A stretch of 64,000 bases of DNA from Pseudomonadota bacterium (GTDB taxonomy: Bacteria > Pseudomonadota > Alphaproteobacteria > SP197), in the NCBI GenBank assembly GCA_039028155.1, contig JBCCIS010000020.1:1-64000 (forward strand). Direction: 5' to 3'. The notes beneath the pieces were generated by a model. It saw nothing but the letters and a program-made list of their open reading frames with translations, did no database searches and had not been told where the DNA came from. The position numbers were made by a program, and so were the translations under genes. Below, one piece after another: positions 38,162 through 47,273 of this stretch; position 1 is the stretch's first letter; each line of letters starts with the position of its first letter.

Positions 38162-39571
38162 GTGACGATTGAACCGGCCGTTAATCGGAGGCGGGAAGGC
38201 GCGGCCTCCTCCGCACATGGCGGGGGCAGGGCGGCCGACGGGCCGCCGCACGCGCTCGGCGTGTGGTCGTGCACGGCGCTCGTCATCGGCAACATTGTCG
38301 GTGCCGGTTTCTTCCTGGTCCCCGCCGCGCTGGCGCCTTACGGCGCGGTTGCGCTGATCGGCTGGGTTGTCATCGCGGTCGGCGCCCTGTCGCTGGGCAT
38401 CGTCTTCGTCCGGCTCAGCCGCCTGATGCCGGAGACCGGCGGGCCTTACGCATACGTACGCAGCGCCTTCGGCGACTTCGCCGGGTTCCTGGCGGCATGG
38501 GGCTATTGGATCGCGATCTGGGCGTCGTTGCCGGCGATCGCGCTGGCGATCGTCGATTACATGCATGTCTTCGTGCCGGGTTTCGGCGACGTCCCCCTTT
38601 CCAACACGATAATCGCACTGATCGCCATGTGGGCCGTCGCCCTGGCCAACATGCTGGGCGTCAAGGAAGCCGGCCGCATCCAGCTTATCCTTGTCGGCAC
38701 CAAACTGGTGCCGCTGCTCGCCGTGTCGCTGCTTGGCCTCTTATGGGTGGACTGGGGTCAGTTTACGCCGATCAATCCGTCGTCGATGCCGTTCTTCCTG
38801 GCGCTCTCGGCGACGGCGCCGCTTATCATGTTCGCGTTCGCGGGCATGGAGTCGGCGACCGTTCCGGCCAGCGACGTCAAGAACCCGCGACGCACCATCG
38901 CGATCGCAACCATCGCCGGCACGCTGACCGCGGTCGTCATCTACGTCACCGGCACCATGTCGACGATGGGGATCATCGGGCTCGACGCGCTTGCCAAGTC
39001 GAATGCGCCGTTCGCCGATGCGGCGACCGACATATGGGGACCGGTCGCCGGCTACATCATGGCCGCGGCCGTGATCCTCTCGTCGCTCGCGGCGCTGAAT
39101 GGCTGGACGCTGTTGATGTCGCAGGTGCCGCTGGCCGCCTCGCGCCATGGCTTGTTGCCGAAGATCTTCAGCGAGCTCAACCGTAACGGCGTGGCGGCCA
39201 AGGGCATTGCGCTCTCCGTCAGCCTGTCGACTGCGATCCTTTTGATGCAGGTGTCGGGCGCCAAGGCGCTGATCGAGATCTACGACTTCATCGTCGACCT
39301 CTCCATGACCGTCTACATGGTGCCCTTCGTCTTCTGTTGCTTCGCCGAGGGCGTCATCCTGCGCAACCTGGGCCGGGATGTCAGCGTCATGGGGACGCGC
39401 CGACATCTGCCGATTGCCATGCTCGCCTTCGTGTTCTCCATGTGGACGATCTACGGTTCCGGCCCCCAGGCGGCCTTGTGGGGACTGCTCCTGTTGCTCC
39501 TCGGCGTTCCCGTCTACGTCAAACTCAAAACCGGCCTGCAGGCCGTGGCCAGCCAGCCGGGCGAGGACTGA
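38162..39571 (+). CDS. APC-family amino acid permease/antiporter
   Basis: 469 residues from GTG 38162, preceded by AAGGGG. It has twelve hydrophobic segments and the APC signature in the first helices (IGNIVGAGFFLVPAALAPYG) and PETGGPYAYVRSAFGDFAGF. It is closest in style to basic-amino-acid antiporters of the arginine/ornithine type, but the substrate cannot be fixed from sequence. It is divergent from YedK. Confidence 0.85.
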   Translation: MTIEPAVNRRREGAASSAHGGGRAADGPPHALGVWSCTALVIGNIVGAGFFLVPAALAPYGAVALIGWVVIAVGALSLGIVFVRLSRLMPETGGPYAYVRSAFGDFAGFLAAWGYWIAIWASLPAIALAIVDYMHVFVPGFGDVPLSNTIIALIAMWAVALANMLGVKEAGRIQLILVGTKLVPLLAVSLLGLLWVDWGQFTPINPSSMPFFLALSATAPLIMFAFAGMESATVPASDVKNPRRTIAIATIAGTLTAVVIYVTGTMSTMGIIGLDALAKSNAPFADAATDIWGPVAGYIMAAAVILSSLAALNGWTLLMSQVPLAASRHGLLPKIFSELNRNGVAAKGIALSVSLSTAILLMQVSGAKALIEIYDFIVDLSMTVYMVPFVFCCFAEGVILRNLGRDVSVMGTRRHLPIAMLAFVFSMWTIYGSGPQAALWGLLLLLLGVPVYVKLKTGLQAVASQPGED

Positions 39572-39665
39572 GGCGCACCGGCGATAGAGGCGGCCGCGCC
39601 ACGCGGCTGTTCAATCCCCCGGCGATCCGATCTAAGGTATCGGCCCCTTGCTTGGAGAGGTGGCG

Positions 39666-40019
39666 ATGGCGCGACCCCGGAAACCCATGAACGCGGCCCA
39701 GCGAGCGCTGATGGACGCGGTCTGCGGCTCGGGCGACCTGATTTTTTCGAACGGCGGCGACAGCGTCAGCGCCAATCTGGTCGGCACCTTCACCATTCGC
39801 CGTTATGGCGAGGAGGATCGGCTGGATGTCGGCGACTGCACCCACCACGCCCACATCGACTGGGATCTCGTCACCCGCGCGGAAATCGGCACGTCGCGCG
39901 GCGAGGGGCTCATCACCTTCTGGAACGGCACCGATCTGCTGTTCGAAATGTTCCGCCCGGCTGGCCCGTTCCCTCAGGATGTCGTCGCGCTCGCGGGCGA
40001 ACTGCGCGCGCCGTCGTGA
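39666..40019 (+). CDS. Conserved hypothetical protein
   Basis: 117 residues from ATG 39666. The pattern DRLDVGDCTHHAHIDW followed by RGEGLITFWNGTDLLFEMFRP suggests a compact beta-rich domain with a conserved H-H-x-H-I-D-W. I do not know a function. It ends 1 bp before the stop of the convergent EamA transporter. Confidence 0.6.
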   Translation: MARPRKPMNAAQRALMDAVCGSGDLIFSNGGDSVSANLVGTFTIRRYGEEDRLDVGDCTHHAHIDWDLVTRAEIGTSRGEGLITFWNGTDLLFEMFRPAGPFPQDVVALAGELRAPS

Positions 40020-40020
40020 T

Positions 40021-40926
40021 CTACCGCCCGACACTGCGCGCGCGCCGCAGCAAGCGTTGGCGCAGTGGCCACAGCGCCTCGAAACCGATTGCGGCCAACA
40101 CGACGGCGCCGCCGATCAGCGTCGCGCCTTCCGGTGTCTCGGCGATGACCAGCCAGACCCAGAACGGCGACAGCACGGTCTCCAGCATCGAGAGAAGGGT
40201 GAGCTCGGCCGCCGGGATGTGGCGCGCGCAGTAGGCAAAGGCGGTGTTGCACAGCGCGCTGATAATGACGCCCTGCAGCGCGGCCAAAAGAAAGTCGTGC
40301 CAGCTGATCGCGAAGCTGTCGATCAAGGTCACGGCGGTCAGGGCGGCGATGTACCCGCTCAACGCGACCGCCGGCATCATGTCGACCTGGCTGCCGCGCC
40401 TCAGCGCCACCGTATAGCCGGCCATCAGGAACGCGCAGCCCAGCGCGGCCAGGTTGCCGAACCAACCGCCAAAGGCAAAACCCTCCCACACCATAACGGT
40501 GACGCCGATCAGACCCAGTCCGCACGAGGCAAGCGTGCGCGACCCCACCCGCTCGCGCATCACGACCCAGGCGAGTGCTGCCGCCAGGAACGGCGTCGAC
40601 GCGATGATGAAACTGACGTTCGCGATCGTCGTGTTCATGATCGCATAGAGGAAGAAGACCGAACCGATGCCGAGGCTGGCACCTGCTGTCAGGCCGGCAC
40701 CGCCGATGGCGCGGAACGCCCGGATCGTACCGCCGCGATACCGAAACGCGACCAGGCCGACCAGAAAGCTCGAGAGCGCAATACCGCGATAGAAGATAAG
40801 CTGGGCCGCGTCCGCTTCCTCGACCATGCGGAAGATCAGGCCCGACAGACTCCAGACGACCGCCAGGAAGAGCGCCAGAAGCACCCAGCTTGACCGGTTA
40901 CCGGCATCGAAACCTCGCACCCTCAT
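40021..40926 (-). CDS. EamA/DMT-family transporter
   Basis: 301 residues from ATG 40926; ATG 41046 would add 40 non-hydrophobic residues. Ten hydrophobic segments form two EamA repeats (SSWVLLALFLAVVWSLSGLI and AALGCAFLMAGYTVALRRGS), with PAAELTLLSMLETVLSPFWVW typical of the second repeat. Such carriers export amino acids or other metabolites. The substrate is unknown. Confidence 0.82.
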   Translation of the reverse strand: MRVRGFDAGNRSSWVLLALFLAVVWSLSGLIFRMVEEADAAQLIFYRGIALSSFLVGLVAFRYRGGTIRAFRAIGGAGLTAGASLGIGSVFFLYAIMNTTIANVSFIIASTPFLAAALAWVVMRERVGSRTLASCGLGLIGVTVMVWEGFAFGGWFGNLAALGCAFLMAGYTVALRRGSQVDMMPAVALSGYIAALTAVTLIDSFAISWHDFLLAALQGVIISALCNTAFAYCARHIPAAELTLLSMLETVLSPFWVWLVIAETPEGATLIGGAVVLAAIGFEALWPLRQRLLRRARSVGR

Positions 40927-41078
40927 GGGCCCGCGTCCCAACAACAGGGCCGGCGCCGAAACGCCAGCGGCCACCCGGCAACCGGGCACGTCATGGTGGA
41001 AGAACAATGCCGCGGGGTCCAGCGAAACCGGCCGGGGCGCATTCACATTCGCAAGCTGTCTTTTGCGCGCGCCTATGC

Positions 41079-42848
41079 CTATAGCCCGGCCTTGCGTAGC
41101 CCTTCGATCAGGAGCGCGTTGTGCTCGGGCAGCTTGCAGACTTCGATGCGGCCCGCGAGCACGCCCGGCACGAACTTGGGCGCGAAGCCGTCCAGAAAGG
41201 CGGCGTGCTGGTTCGCAGCGTCCATGTTGCCCAAATAGGCGCTGGTCGCGATCATCAGCGCCTGACAGACCGGCATGCGCGCGTGCATCTGAATCGATTG
41301 ACGCAGCCAGGCAAGCGCCTGGTCAAAGTCGCCTTCGGTAAAGCTCGCCAGTCCCATCGCGCCATAGCCTTCGCCCAGCCAGGTGTAATTGTCACGTGGG
41401 CTCAGCCGAAGCGCCATCTGGGCGTGTTGGCGCGCGTCATCGGCCAGGCCTGCCGCGCTTTCGCTCCACGCCATCGCGAACAGGTTAGAGGCGAGGTTGG
41501 GATTGAGGGCGAGCGCGCGCCGGTGATCGGCGATCGCGCCATCGAAGTCCTTGTCGTAGAGGCTGACCCAGGCGCGCAGGATGTAGGGTTTGGCGTTCGC
41601 CGGATCGATCTGGACCAGGCGGTTGGCGATCTCATTGGCCAAGGGAAGCAGGGCGTCGGGGTCGTCGCCCCAGCGGTAAACATGGGGGTAGAAGTAGCCC
41701 ATGCCCTTGGTCCAAAGCGCATGGGTGTTGCGGGGGTCGAGGTTTAGCGCTGCATCGGCCGTCGCCATCGCCTCGTCCAGCAGGCTTGAATCCGCCAGGT
41801 GCAAGGCGTCGTAAAGACGGCCTTGAGCCTTCAGCGCCAGCTCATAGGCGGAAACGTCCGTGCCCCCGGCCGCGCGGCCGCGCTCGACCTCCGCCAGTTC
41901 GATCTGGGGCGCGATGTTGCTGACGACGCTGCGGGTGACTTCTTCCTGAAGCTCGAAGATATCCTCGACCTGGCGATCGTACTTCTCGGCCCAGATGTGA
42001 CCGCCGGTTTTGGTGTCGATCAGCTGCGCATTGATGCGCAAACGATGGCCCAGACGCCGGACGCTGCCCTCCAGGATGTAGCGAACGCCGAGCTCTTCGG
42101 CGACCTGCGCCAGGTCGACGGACCGTCCTTTGTAGGCAAAGGACGAGTTGCGGGCGATGACGAAGAGTTCGGAGAAACGCGACAGCTCCGTGATGATGTC
42201 TTCGGTAATGCCGTCGGAAAAAAACTCCTGCTCGGTATCGGCGGACATGTTGTCAAAGGCCAGCACGGCAATCGACGGTTTGTCGGGCAGCGTCAGCGCT
42301 TCTGACATCGCGGGTACGGGTGGGGCGCCCGTTGTGACGTCGGCGACGCCAAAAACGCGAACCGGCTCGGCCACGTTTTTCAGACTCTTCTCACCGAGGT
42401 CGTCGAAGGTCAGATCGATCTTGCCTCTCACTTGTCGATAGGCGTCTTCGGACAGACAGATGCCGCCGGCATCGGCCAGATTCTCGATCCTGACGGCAAT
42501 GTTGACGCCGTCGCCGTGCACATCGTCGCCCTCGACGATGACATCCCCAAGGTTGATACCGATGCGAAAGGCAAACCGCCGGTCGTCCTCGGTCGACGCC
42601 TCCTCGGCGGCAACGGTGTCCTGCCACGCTGCCGCGCAGGCGAGCGCGTCGACCACGCTGGCGAACGCGATCAGGAAGCCGTCTCCCGTCAGCTTGAAGA
42701 CGCGGCCGTGGTGGTTGGCGATCAGCGGTTCCAGATGCTGTTGGCGAAGCTCGGTCAGACGACGCAGCGTTCCCGCCTCATCCCTGCCCATGAGGCGCGT
42801 GTAGCCGACCACATCGGCAGCGAGTATGGCGGCCAGACGGCGCTCCAT
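41079..42848 (-). CDS. Class III adenylate/guanylate cyclase with TolB-like and TPR regions
   Basis: 589 residues from ATG 42848 with GGGAGGT seven bases upstream. Residues 1-170 form the cyclase domain (LAADVVGYTRLMGRDE, KLTGDGFLIAF, VNIAVRIENLADAGGICLSE), with metal and transition-state residues apparently conserved. Next comes a TolB-N-like segment (IAVLAFDNMSADTEQEFFSD, ILEGSVRR) and several TPRs to the end. It likely makes cAMP in response to a signal sensed by the repeats. Such multi-copy cyclases are typical of alphaproteobacteria. Confidence 0.88.
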   Translation of the reverse strand: MERRLAAILAADVVGYTRLMGRDEAGTLRRLTELRQQHLEPLIANHHGRVFKLTGDGFLIAFASVVDALACAAAWQDTVAAEEASTEDDRRFAFRIGINLGDVIVEGDDVHGDGVNIAVRIENLADAGGICLSEDAYRQVRGKIDLTFDDLGEKSLKNVAEPVRVFGVADVTTGAPPVPAMSEALTLPDKPSIAVLAFDNMSADTEQEFFSDGITEDIITELSRFSELFVIARNSSFAYKGRSVDLAQVAEELGVRYILEGSVRRLGHRLRINAQLIDTKTGGHIWAEKYDRQVEDIFELQEEVTRSVVSNIAPQIELAEVERGRAAGGTDVSAYELALKAQGRLYDALHLADSSLLDEAMATADAALNLDPRNTHALWTKGMGYFYPHVYRWGDDPDALLPLANEIANRLVQIDPANAKPYILRAWVSLYDKDFDGAIADHRRALALNPNLASNLFAMAWSESAAGLADDARQHAQMALRLSPRDNYTWLGEGYGAMGLASFTEGDFDQALAWLRQSIQMHARMPVCQALMIATSAYLGNMDAANQHAAFLDGFAPKFVPGVLAGRIEVCKLPEHNALLIEGLRKAGL

Positions 42849-42940
42849 GGATTGACCTCCCTTGGCCGGGAGATTAACGGAGCTTAACGCCAGTTTCCAT
42901 GAACCGCGCGGCGGCATGGATGGCGGGTTAGACAAGCGCG

Positions 42941-43357
42941 TTAGTTTTGGGTCGCCTCAATCGCTGGTTGGGAGTCATAGAACTCCATGAACTGCGTTAC
43001 CTTGCCGTCCTTCAACATCCACACGTCGGCCTTGGGCATTCTGAGCGGTTTGCCGGTCTGCCGGTTTATCCATGACACTTCAGCCAGCGCCACGACGCGC
43101 TCACCCTGCGCGACGAACTCATTGATGTGGTAAAACTCCATCTCCCAATCTTGCTTCAGCCCCTCGAAGTACTCGGCAACCTCCTGTTTCGAGGCGCGGG
43201 CCTTCGTAAAATCGAGCCCGGGTCTCCCGTCCGCTGCCGAGCCAAAAGCAATCTCGTCGGCTAGAATGTCCATCCAGACATTGGAGTCACCCTTCGTTTC
43301 GTGCCAGGCATCGTAAGCACCCTTCAAAATTGCGACGTTCGATTCTTCCTGTGTCAT
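42941..43357 (-). CDS. SnoaL/NTF2-like protein
   Basis: 138 residues from ATG 43357 with AAGGAAG upstream. The NTF2-like cone fold is suggested by VAILKGAYDAWHETKGD, FTKARASKQEVAEYFEGLKQ, FVAQGERVVALAEVSW and KVTQFMEFYDS. Members bind or isomerise small molecules, and no specific substrate can be named. A related exported protein is encoded next, at 43525, in the same direction. Confidence 0.78.
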   Translation of the reverse strand: MTQEESNVAILKGAYDAWHETKGDSNVWMDILADEIAFGSAADGRPGLDFTKARASKQEVAEYFEGLKQDWEMEFYHINEFVAQGERVVALAEVSWINRQTGKPLRMPKADVWMLKDGKVTQFMEFYDSQPAIEATQN

Positions 43358-43524
43358 GTCTGTCTTCCTTATTGAGAATATCGATTTGGGATGAACGGTT
43401 TCCTCTTCGAAAAATTGGGTTCTGGGCCCACAGCTAGTGCCAGTTCGGACCGGTGCAGTGGGTTTCACGACGCTCCACTCATGCCCCCCTTGGAGGTCGC
43501 CGCACCGTCCAGCGAGAGGTGGCG

Positions 43525-44019
43525 CTACTTCAGCAGGCCAAGCTGCTTGAACATGGTGTACATGTCCCAGTTGACCCAGCTCTCGGCGATCTTGCCGTCC
43601 TCGAAGCGGTCAATTTGGGTGCCGGTCCACGTCACAGTCTTGCCGGTTGGCTCCAGGCCCAGATAGGTGCCGGTCTGGGTTCCCGTGAACCGCCAGTGTG
43701 TCGCCACCGTGTCGCCTTCGCCGACCTGCATCAGGATTTCGACGGTGGTCTCTGGGAACGACTGGCGGTAGCCCTTCAGCGCTTTTGTCCACTCATCGAG
43801 CGTCAGCGACTCGACGCCGCCGTCGACATCCGGTTGCTGATGGTTGATGTAGTCCTTCGTGAACGTTTGATCGACCAGATCCAGGTCACCGGTTGACCAC
43901 ATCTCGATCGAACCGGCCGAGAGCGCCTTTTCCTCATCCATGGAACCGGCCCAGCCCACGCCAAAGCTCGTGACGAGAACCAGGAAAGCCATTGTTGCCG
44001 TTCTGAAAGGGTTCAACAT
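43525..44019 (-). CDS. Exported SnoaL-like ester-cyclase-family protein
   Basis: 164 residues with a signal peptide (TATMAFLVLVTSFGVGWAGS). The mature part has SnoaL polyketide-cyclase features: MWSTGDLDLVDQTFTKDYINHQ, VGEGDTVATHWRFTGTQTGTYLG and a final GKIAESWVNWDMYTMFKQLG. It is probably periplasmic. It sits upstream of the cytosolic SnoaL-like gene at 42941, but the proteins differ in sequence. Confidence 0.8.
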   Translation of the reverse strand: MLNPFRTATMAFLVLVTSFGVGWAGSMDEEKALSAGSIEMWSTGDLDLVDQTFTKDYINHQQPDVDGGVESLTLDEWTKALKGYRQSFPETTVEILMQVGEGDTVATHWRFTGTQTGTYLGLEPTGKTVTWTGTQIDRFEDGKIAESWVNWDMYTMFKQLGLLK

Positions 44020-44160
44020 CGTCGCCTCCCGTTTGCTAAGTGACGTCTTGTTTGGTGCGCTGTCGTGACGTTAACACACTTGGGGTGGTCGCCACGCGCA
44101 GGTTATCTGGTAACGTGGTGGCTACGAAGCCTGGTCCAATCGATCCAGAGGGGGAAGATC

Positions 44161-44724
44161 ATGGGGACACGGACTATTCTGGCGTTGCACGTCGTTGCCG
44201 TCTGCCTTGTGTTGTCGCTTTCGTTGGCACCGTCCAAGACATATGCCGCCACGGCGGCCGAACTTGATGCATCGACCAGAGCGGCGCTCGCCAAGCTGCT
44301 CGAAACGGTGCCGGCCGCGGCCGAGGTCAACGAGAAGGCGGTCGCCGTTCTGGTGTTCCCGGACGTGACCAAAGCGGGCCTCATCATCGGCGGCCAGTAT
44401 GGCGAAGGCGCGCTGCTGTCCGGCGGCAAGACAGAGGGCTACTACGAGACCACAGCCGCGTCGTTCGGTCTGCAGATCGGCGGCCAGACCTTCGGCTACG
44501 CCATGTTCTTCATGAACGACCAAGCGCTCTCGTATCTCGACAGCAGCGATGGCTGGGATGTCGGTTCCGCGCCGACGCTCGTCTATGGCGACGACGGCTG
44601 GTCATCCAGTGTCACCGTCTCGGAGCTGGAAGAAGACATCCTGGTCTTCTTCTTCGATCAGGAAGGCCTCATGGCGGGCGCTGGCATCCAAGGCACGAAG
44701 ATCTCACGCTTCACGCCGGAGTGA
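44161..44724 (+). CDS. Exported SYLF/YSC84-like lipid-binding protein
   Basis: 187 residues from ATG 44161 (GGGGGAAG upstream) with a signal peptide (HVVAVCLVLSLSLAPSKTYA). The SYLF domain follows: KAVAVLVFPDVTKAGLIIGGQYGEGALL, FGLQIGGQTFGYAMFFMNDQAL and the late GLMAGAGIQGTKISRF. The family binds phosphoinositides in eukaryotes. Bacterial members are exported and of uncertain role. It is divergent from the SnoaL-like genes. Confidence 0.85.
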   Translation: MGTRTILALHVVAVCLVLSLSLAPSKTYAATAAELDASTRAALAKLLETVPAAAEVNEKAVAVLVFPDVTKAGLIIGGQYGEGALLSGGKTEGYYETTAASFGLQIGGQTFGYAMFFMNDQALSYLDSSDGWDVGSAPTLVYGDDGWSSSVTVSELEEDILVFFFDQEGLMAGAGIQGTKISRFTPE

Positions 44725-44749
44725 AGCGTCACGCCCACGGCATCCGACC

Positions 44750-45334
44750 TCAAAGGGGTGCGTATCCAAGCGCCGCGCGAAAACGGTTCTTGATATGGAC
44801 GGCATCGCGCGGCGGCAGAACGCGCGGGACGTCGTCCTGGGAAATGTCGATCGATGCGAAGGCGAGGGAGTCGTTTGCATGCAGCCGCTGGCGCAGATCG
44901 GCGACACCCGCCATCGCCGTGATGCGTGACGTCCATGCAAATCCGGCGCCTTTTGCCACTTGATCGAGCGCGACGCCGAGGCCGGTATGGCTTCGCTGCA
45001 TGCCTGTCTCGCCATAGTGGCCGTTGTCGAGGACAGCGATGGTCAGGTTCTTCGGCGCCTTGACCGCGATGGTCGCAAGCGCGCCGAGTCCCATCAGCAT
45101 TTCACCATCGCCGGTCACGACGAGAATGCTGTCTTGCGGACGCGCCATGGCAAGACCCAGTCCGACCGTTACCGCGCTTCCCATCGCCGCCCACAGATAA
45201 TAGTTCCTGTCGTGGTCGCCTGCCGCCATGACATCGTAAGACGGTGAACCCAGTCCGCTGCACACGATAAGGTCGCCACGGCCCTGCAGAAGTTCAGCGA
45301 CAACGTCGCGCCGGTTCAAGCGTGCGCCGGTCAT
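44750..45334 (-). CDS. TPP-dependent decarboxylase, beta subunit (sulfopyruvate/phosphonopyruvate type)
   Basis: 194 residues from ATG 45334, overlapping the alpha-subunit stop as ATGA. It is a C-terminal TPP-binding domain: AAMGSAVTVGLGLAMARPQD, VVTGDGEMLMGLGAL and VLDNGHYGETG form the G-D-G...N cofactor motif. Split alpha/beta enzymes of this size decarboxylate sulfopyruvate (ComDE) or phosphonopyruvate. No sulfonate or phosphonate genes are nearby, so the substrate is open. Confidence 0.82.
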   Translation of the reverse strand: MTGARLNRRDVVAELLQGRGDLIVCSGLGSPSYDVMAAGDHDRNYYLWAAMGSAVTVGLGLAMARPQDSILVVTGDGEMLMGLGALATIAVKAPKNLTIAVLDNGHYGETGMQRSHTGLGVALDQVAKGAGFAWTSRITAMAGVADLRQRLHANDSLAFASIDISQDDVPRVLPPRDAVHIKNRFRAALGYAPL

Positions 45335-45879
45335 GTCGGTTTGACCCATTCCTTGGTGCCGATCAGGCGCTGGCCCAACAGCACGGCACAGGCCTGATCG
45401 CCGTCAAACGCCATGGTCGCGGCACCGCGCAGCAACGGTTCAACCTCATCAGGCCGATCGGCGCGCCAGGTGAGAGCGCCCATCAGTCTCAGCGCGGGTT
45501 CCGTCGCCTGACCCATCGGGTTCTGCCAGGCGTTGAACTCCGCCCACTCGCCGCGCATGGTGACGACCATTAACAGCGGAAACCGCGAACACGTCTGCAG
45601 CGCCAGAGTGTTGAGGCAGTTGCCGACGCCGCTGGACTGCATCAAGAGCACCCCACGTTCGCCACCCAGCCACGCGCCAGCCAGATAGCCGATGCCTTCT
45701 TCTTCGGTAGTCAAAACGACGGAGGTGACGGTGTCGTCCGCTTCGAACAGCTCAATCGCCGTCGCGTGGCCGGCGTCGGGCACATAGACCGCGTGCCGCA
45801 CGCCGGCCTCCTTCAGGACAGCATAGATCTGCGTCTTCCAATCGGCCGGCTGGACGTCGGCGCCTTGGTTTCCTGGCAT
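45331..45879 (-). CDS. TPP-dependent decarboxylase, alpha subunit
   Basis: 182 residues from ATG 45879. This is the N-terminal pyrimidine-binding domain of a split TPP enzyme: VYVPDAGHATAIELF, VVLTTEEEGIGYLAGAWLGG (with the conserved glutamate) and LLMQSSGVGNCLNTLAL. It pairs with the beta subunit just downstream. It lies behind a Rieske oxygenase gene in the same direction with an 87-bp gap, so cotranscription is possible. Confidence 0.82.
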   Translation of the reverse strand: MPGNQGADVQPADWKTQIYAVLKEAGVRHAVYVPDAGHATAIELFEADDTVTSVVLTTEEEGIGYLAGAWLGGERGVLLMQSSGVGNCLNTLALQTCSRFPLLMVVTMRGEWAEFNAWQNPMGQATEPALRLMGALTWRADRPDEVEPLLRGAATMAFDGDQACAVLLGQRLIGTKEWVKPT

Positions 45880-45966
45880 TGCCCTCTCACCCAATGATCA
45901 ACACGGCACACTGCGGCCGCCCGAGAGGTTAGGGCAAGTCATGCTCTCAGTGTACCGGAACCGTCC

Positions 45967-47124
45967 TCAGTGCGGAGCTGCCGCCCCATCGACGACTCGT
46001 CTGGAAATCCACTGCATCCAGCGCAGGATCGGCTCCTCCATCCAGGTGAGGTAGCCGGCGGCGGCCTTTGATGAGCGCACGCCGCGGGCGATGTGCGGCA
46101 TGCTCTCGCCGTCCTCGTCCAGCGGTCGCATGGAATCGTACTCCTCGCCTTCGGCGGTGAAGCGGTCCAGATCGCCGCCGATCGGTCTGATCGAGCCCGC
46201 GCGGTACCGCACCTCGTCGACGGCGGTCGGCCACAGCGCGTAGAAACCGGCGCCACCCGGATAAATGACGAAGGCGTTGGCCGGGTGGATCATCAGGATG
46301 TCAAGTGCGGGATGGTTCTGCTTCATGTCGCCGGGCTTCCAGTCGGTCTGTTCGACCAGTTCCTTCGCCATCTCCAGATCCATGTCGTAGAGCACCTGAT
46401 AGCGCGTCCAGTTTTCACCGTATGTAATGTTGGTCGTGTTGCGCGTCGGCGAATAGATCTCCAGCGTGTCCTTGTGGAGGCCCATGTGGTGATAGCCCTC
46501 CATGTTGTTCTCGCAGAAGTTCTTCCAGTTGCCGGGCCAGATCTTGTCGTAGTGGTTGGTCATCTCCCAGGTGTCACCGGGCGCGTAGACGCTGAAGAGA
46601 TCGTCCAAGGCTTCCACCTTCGGCGCGAAGGGTGGGGCATTATCGTCCAGGTTGACCCAGATCAGATCGTTCCAGACTTCCAGGCGGAACTCGGGCAGGC
46701 AGATCGTTGACTGGTCAAAGTCCTGATTGTCTTCCATGTACATGGCGTGCACGAGCTGGCCCGAGGTGTCGTAGGTCCAGTGGTGATACGGGCACTGGAA
46801 GCGCCGCTTGTTGCCGGTCTCCTTGTTCTTCGAGACCAGCATGTAGCGGTGGCGGCAGACCGTGGAGAGCGCGCGCAATCTCATGTCCTGGCCGCGCACG
46901 ATCATCATCGGCTCGCCGATCAGCTCGATGGTGAAATAGTCGCCGGGGTTACGCACCTCGCTGACATGGCCAACGTTGATCCACTCCTTCTTCCAGATGT
47001 GATCGATCTCCAGGTCATAGAACGCCTCCGACGTGTAGTGACCGGGTTCGAAGGTACGGATCCGCTCGACCGGCAGGTCGAGGTAGGTATGGCAAGCGCC
47101 CAGCAGACCTTCCAGCGACGACAT
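45967..47124 (-). CDS. Rieske-type aromatic-ring-hydroxylating oxygenase, alpha subunit
   Basis: 385 residues. The Rieske [2Fe-2S] ligands are C-x-H in VCRHRYM (about residues 90-92) and C-x2-H in CPYHHW (about 110-113). The mononuclear iron site appears in CENNMEGYHHMGLHKD (two His). Reductase and ferredoxin genes are not adjacent. The gene is divergent from a TetR regulator, with a perfect 24-bp palindrome in its promoter region, so it is probably induced by its substrate. The substrate is unknown; aromatic acids or quaternary amines are both possible for this clade. Confidence 0.88.
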   Translation of the reverse strand: MSSLEGLLGACHTYLDLPVERIRTFEPGHYTSEAFYDLEIDHIWKKEWINVGHVSEVRNPGDYFTIELIGEPMMIVRGQDMRLRALSTVCRHRYMLVSKNKETGNKRRFQCPYHHWTYDTSGQLVHAMYMEDNQDFDQSTICLPEFRLEVWNDLIWVNLDDNAPPFAPKVEALDDLFSVYAPGDTWEMTNHYDKIWPGNWKNFCENNMEGYHHMGLHKDTLEIYSPTRNTTNITYGENWTRYQVLYDMDLEMAKELVEQTDWKPGDMKQNHPALDILMIHPANAFVIYPGGAGFYALWPTAVDEVRYRAGSIRPIGGDLDRFTAEGEEYDSMRPLDEDGESMPHIARGVRSSKAAAGYLTWMEEPILRWMQWISRRVVDGAAAPH

Positions 47125-47156
47125 GATCGAATTCTCCCTCAGCTTAGCGCGACAAA

Positions 47157-47180
47157 GAATATGAGGAATTCCTCATATTC
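47157..47180. promoter_or_regulatory. TetR operator: perfect 24-bp palindrome
   Basis: Half-site GAATATGAGGAA is followed directly by its exact reverse complement. It lies 33 bp upstream of the oxygenase ATG and 94 bp upstream of the TetR gene. The position and symmetry mark it as the operator for the divergent regulator. Confidence 0.8.
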
Positions 47181-47273
47181 AGGAAAGATCGCCCATGCTA
47201 CCGTGTTTGTCAACACGACCCGTCTGTGGGTTAAGGGCGTCGTCGCCCGGCTTCAGAGAGGATCCCCGCGTCC

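Noticed and set aside
37313-38566. A 417-residue minus-strand protein containing YedK
   Set aside because: YedK needs its N-terminal Met-Cys; the upstream 200 codons are low-complexity arginine-rich shadow of the divergent APC gene region.
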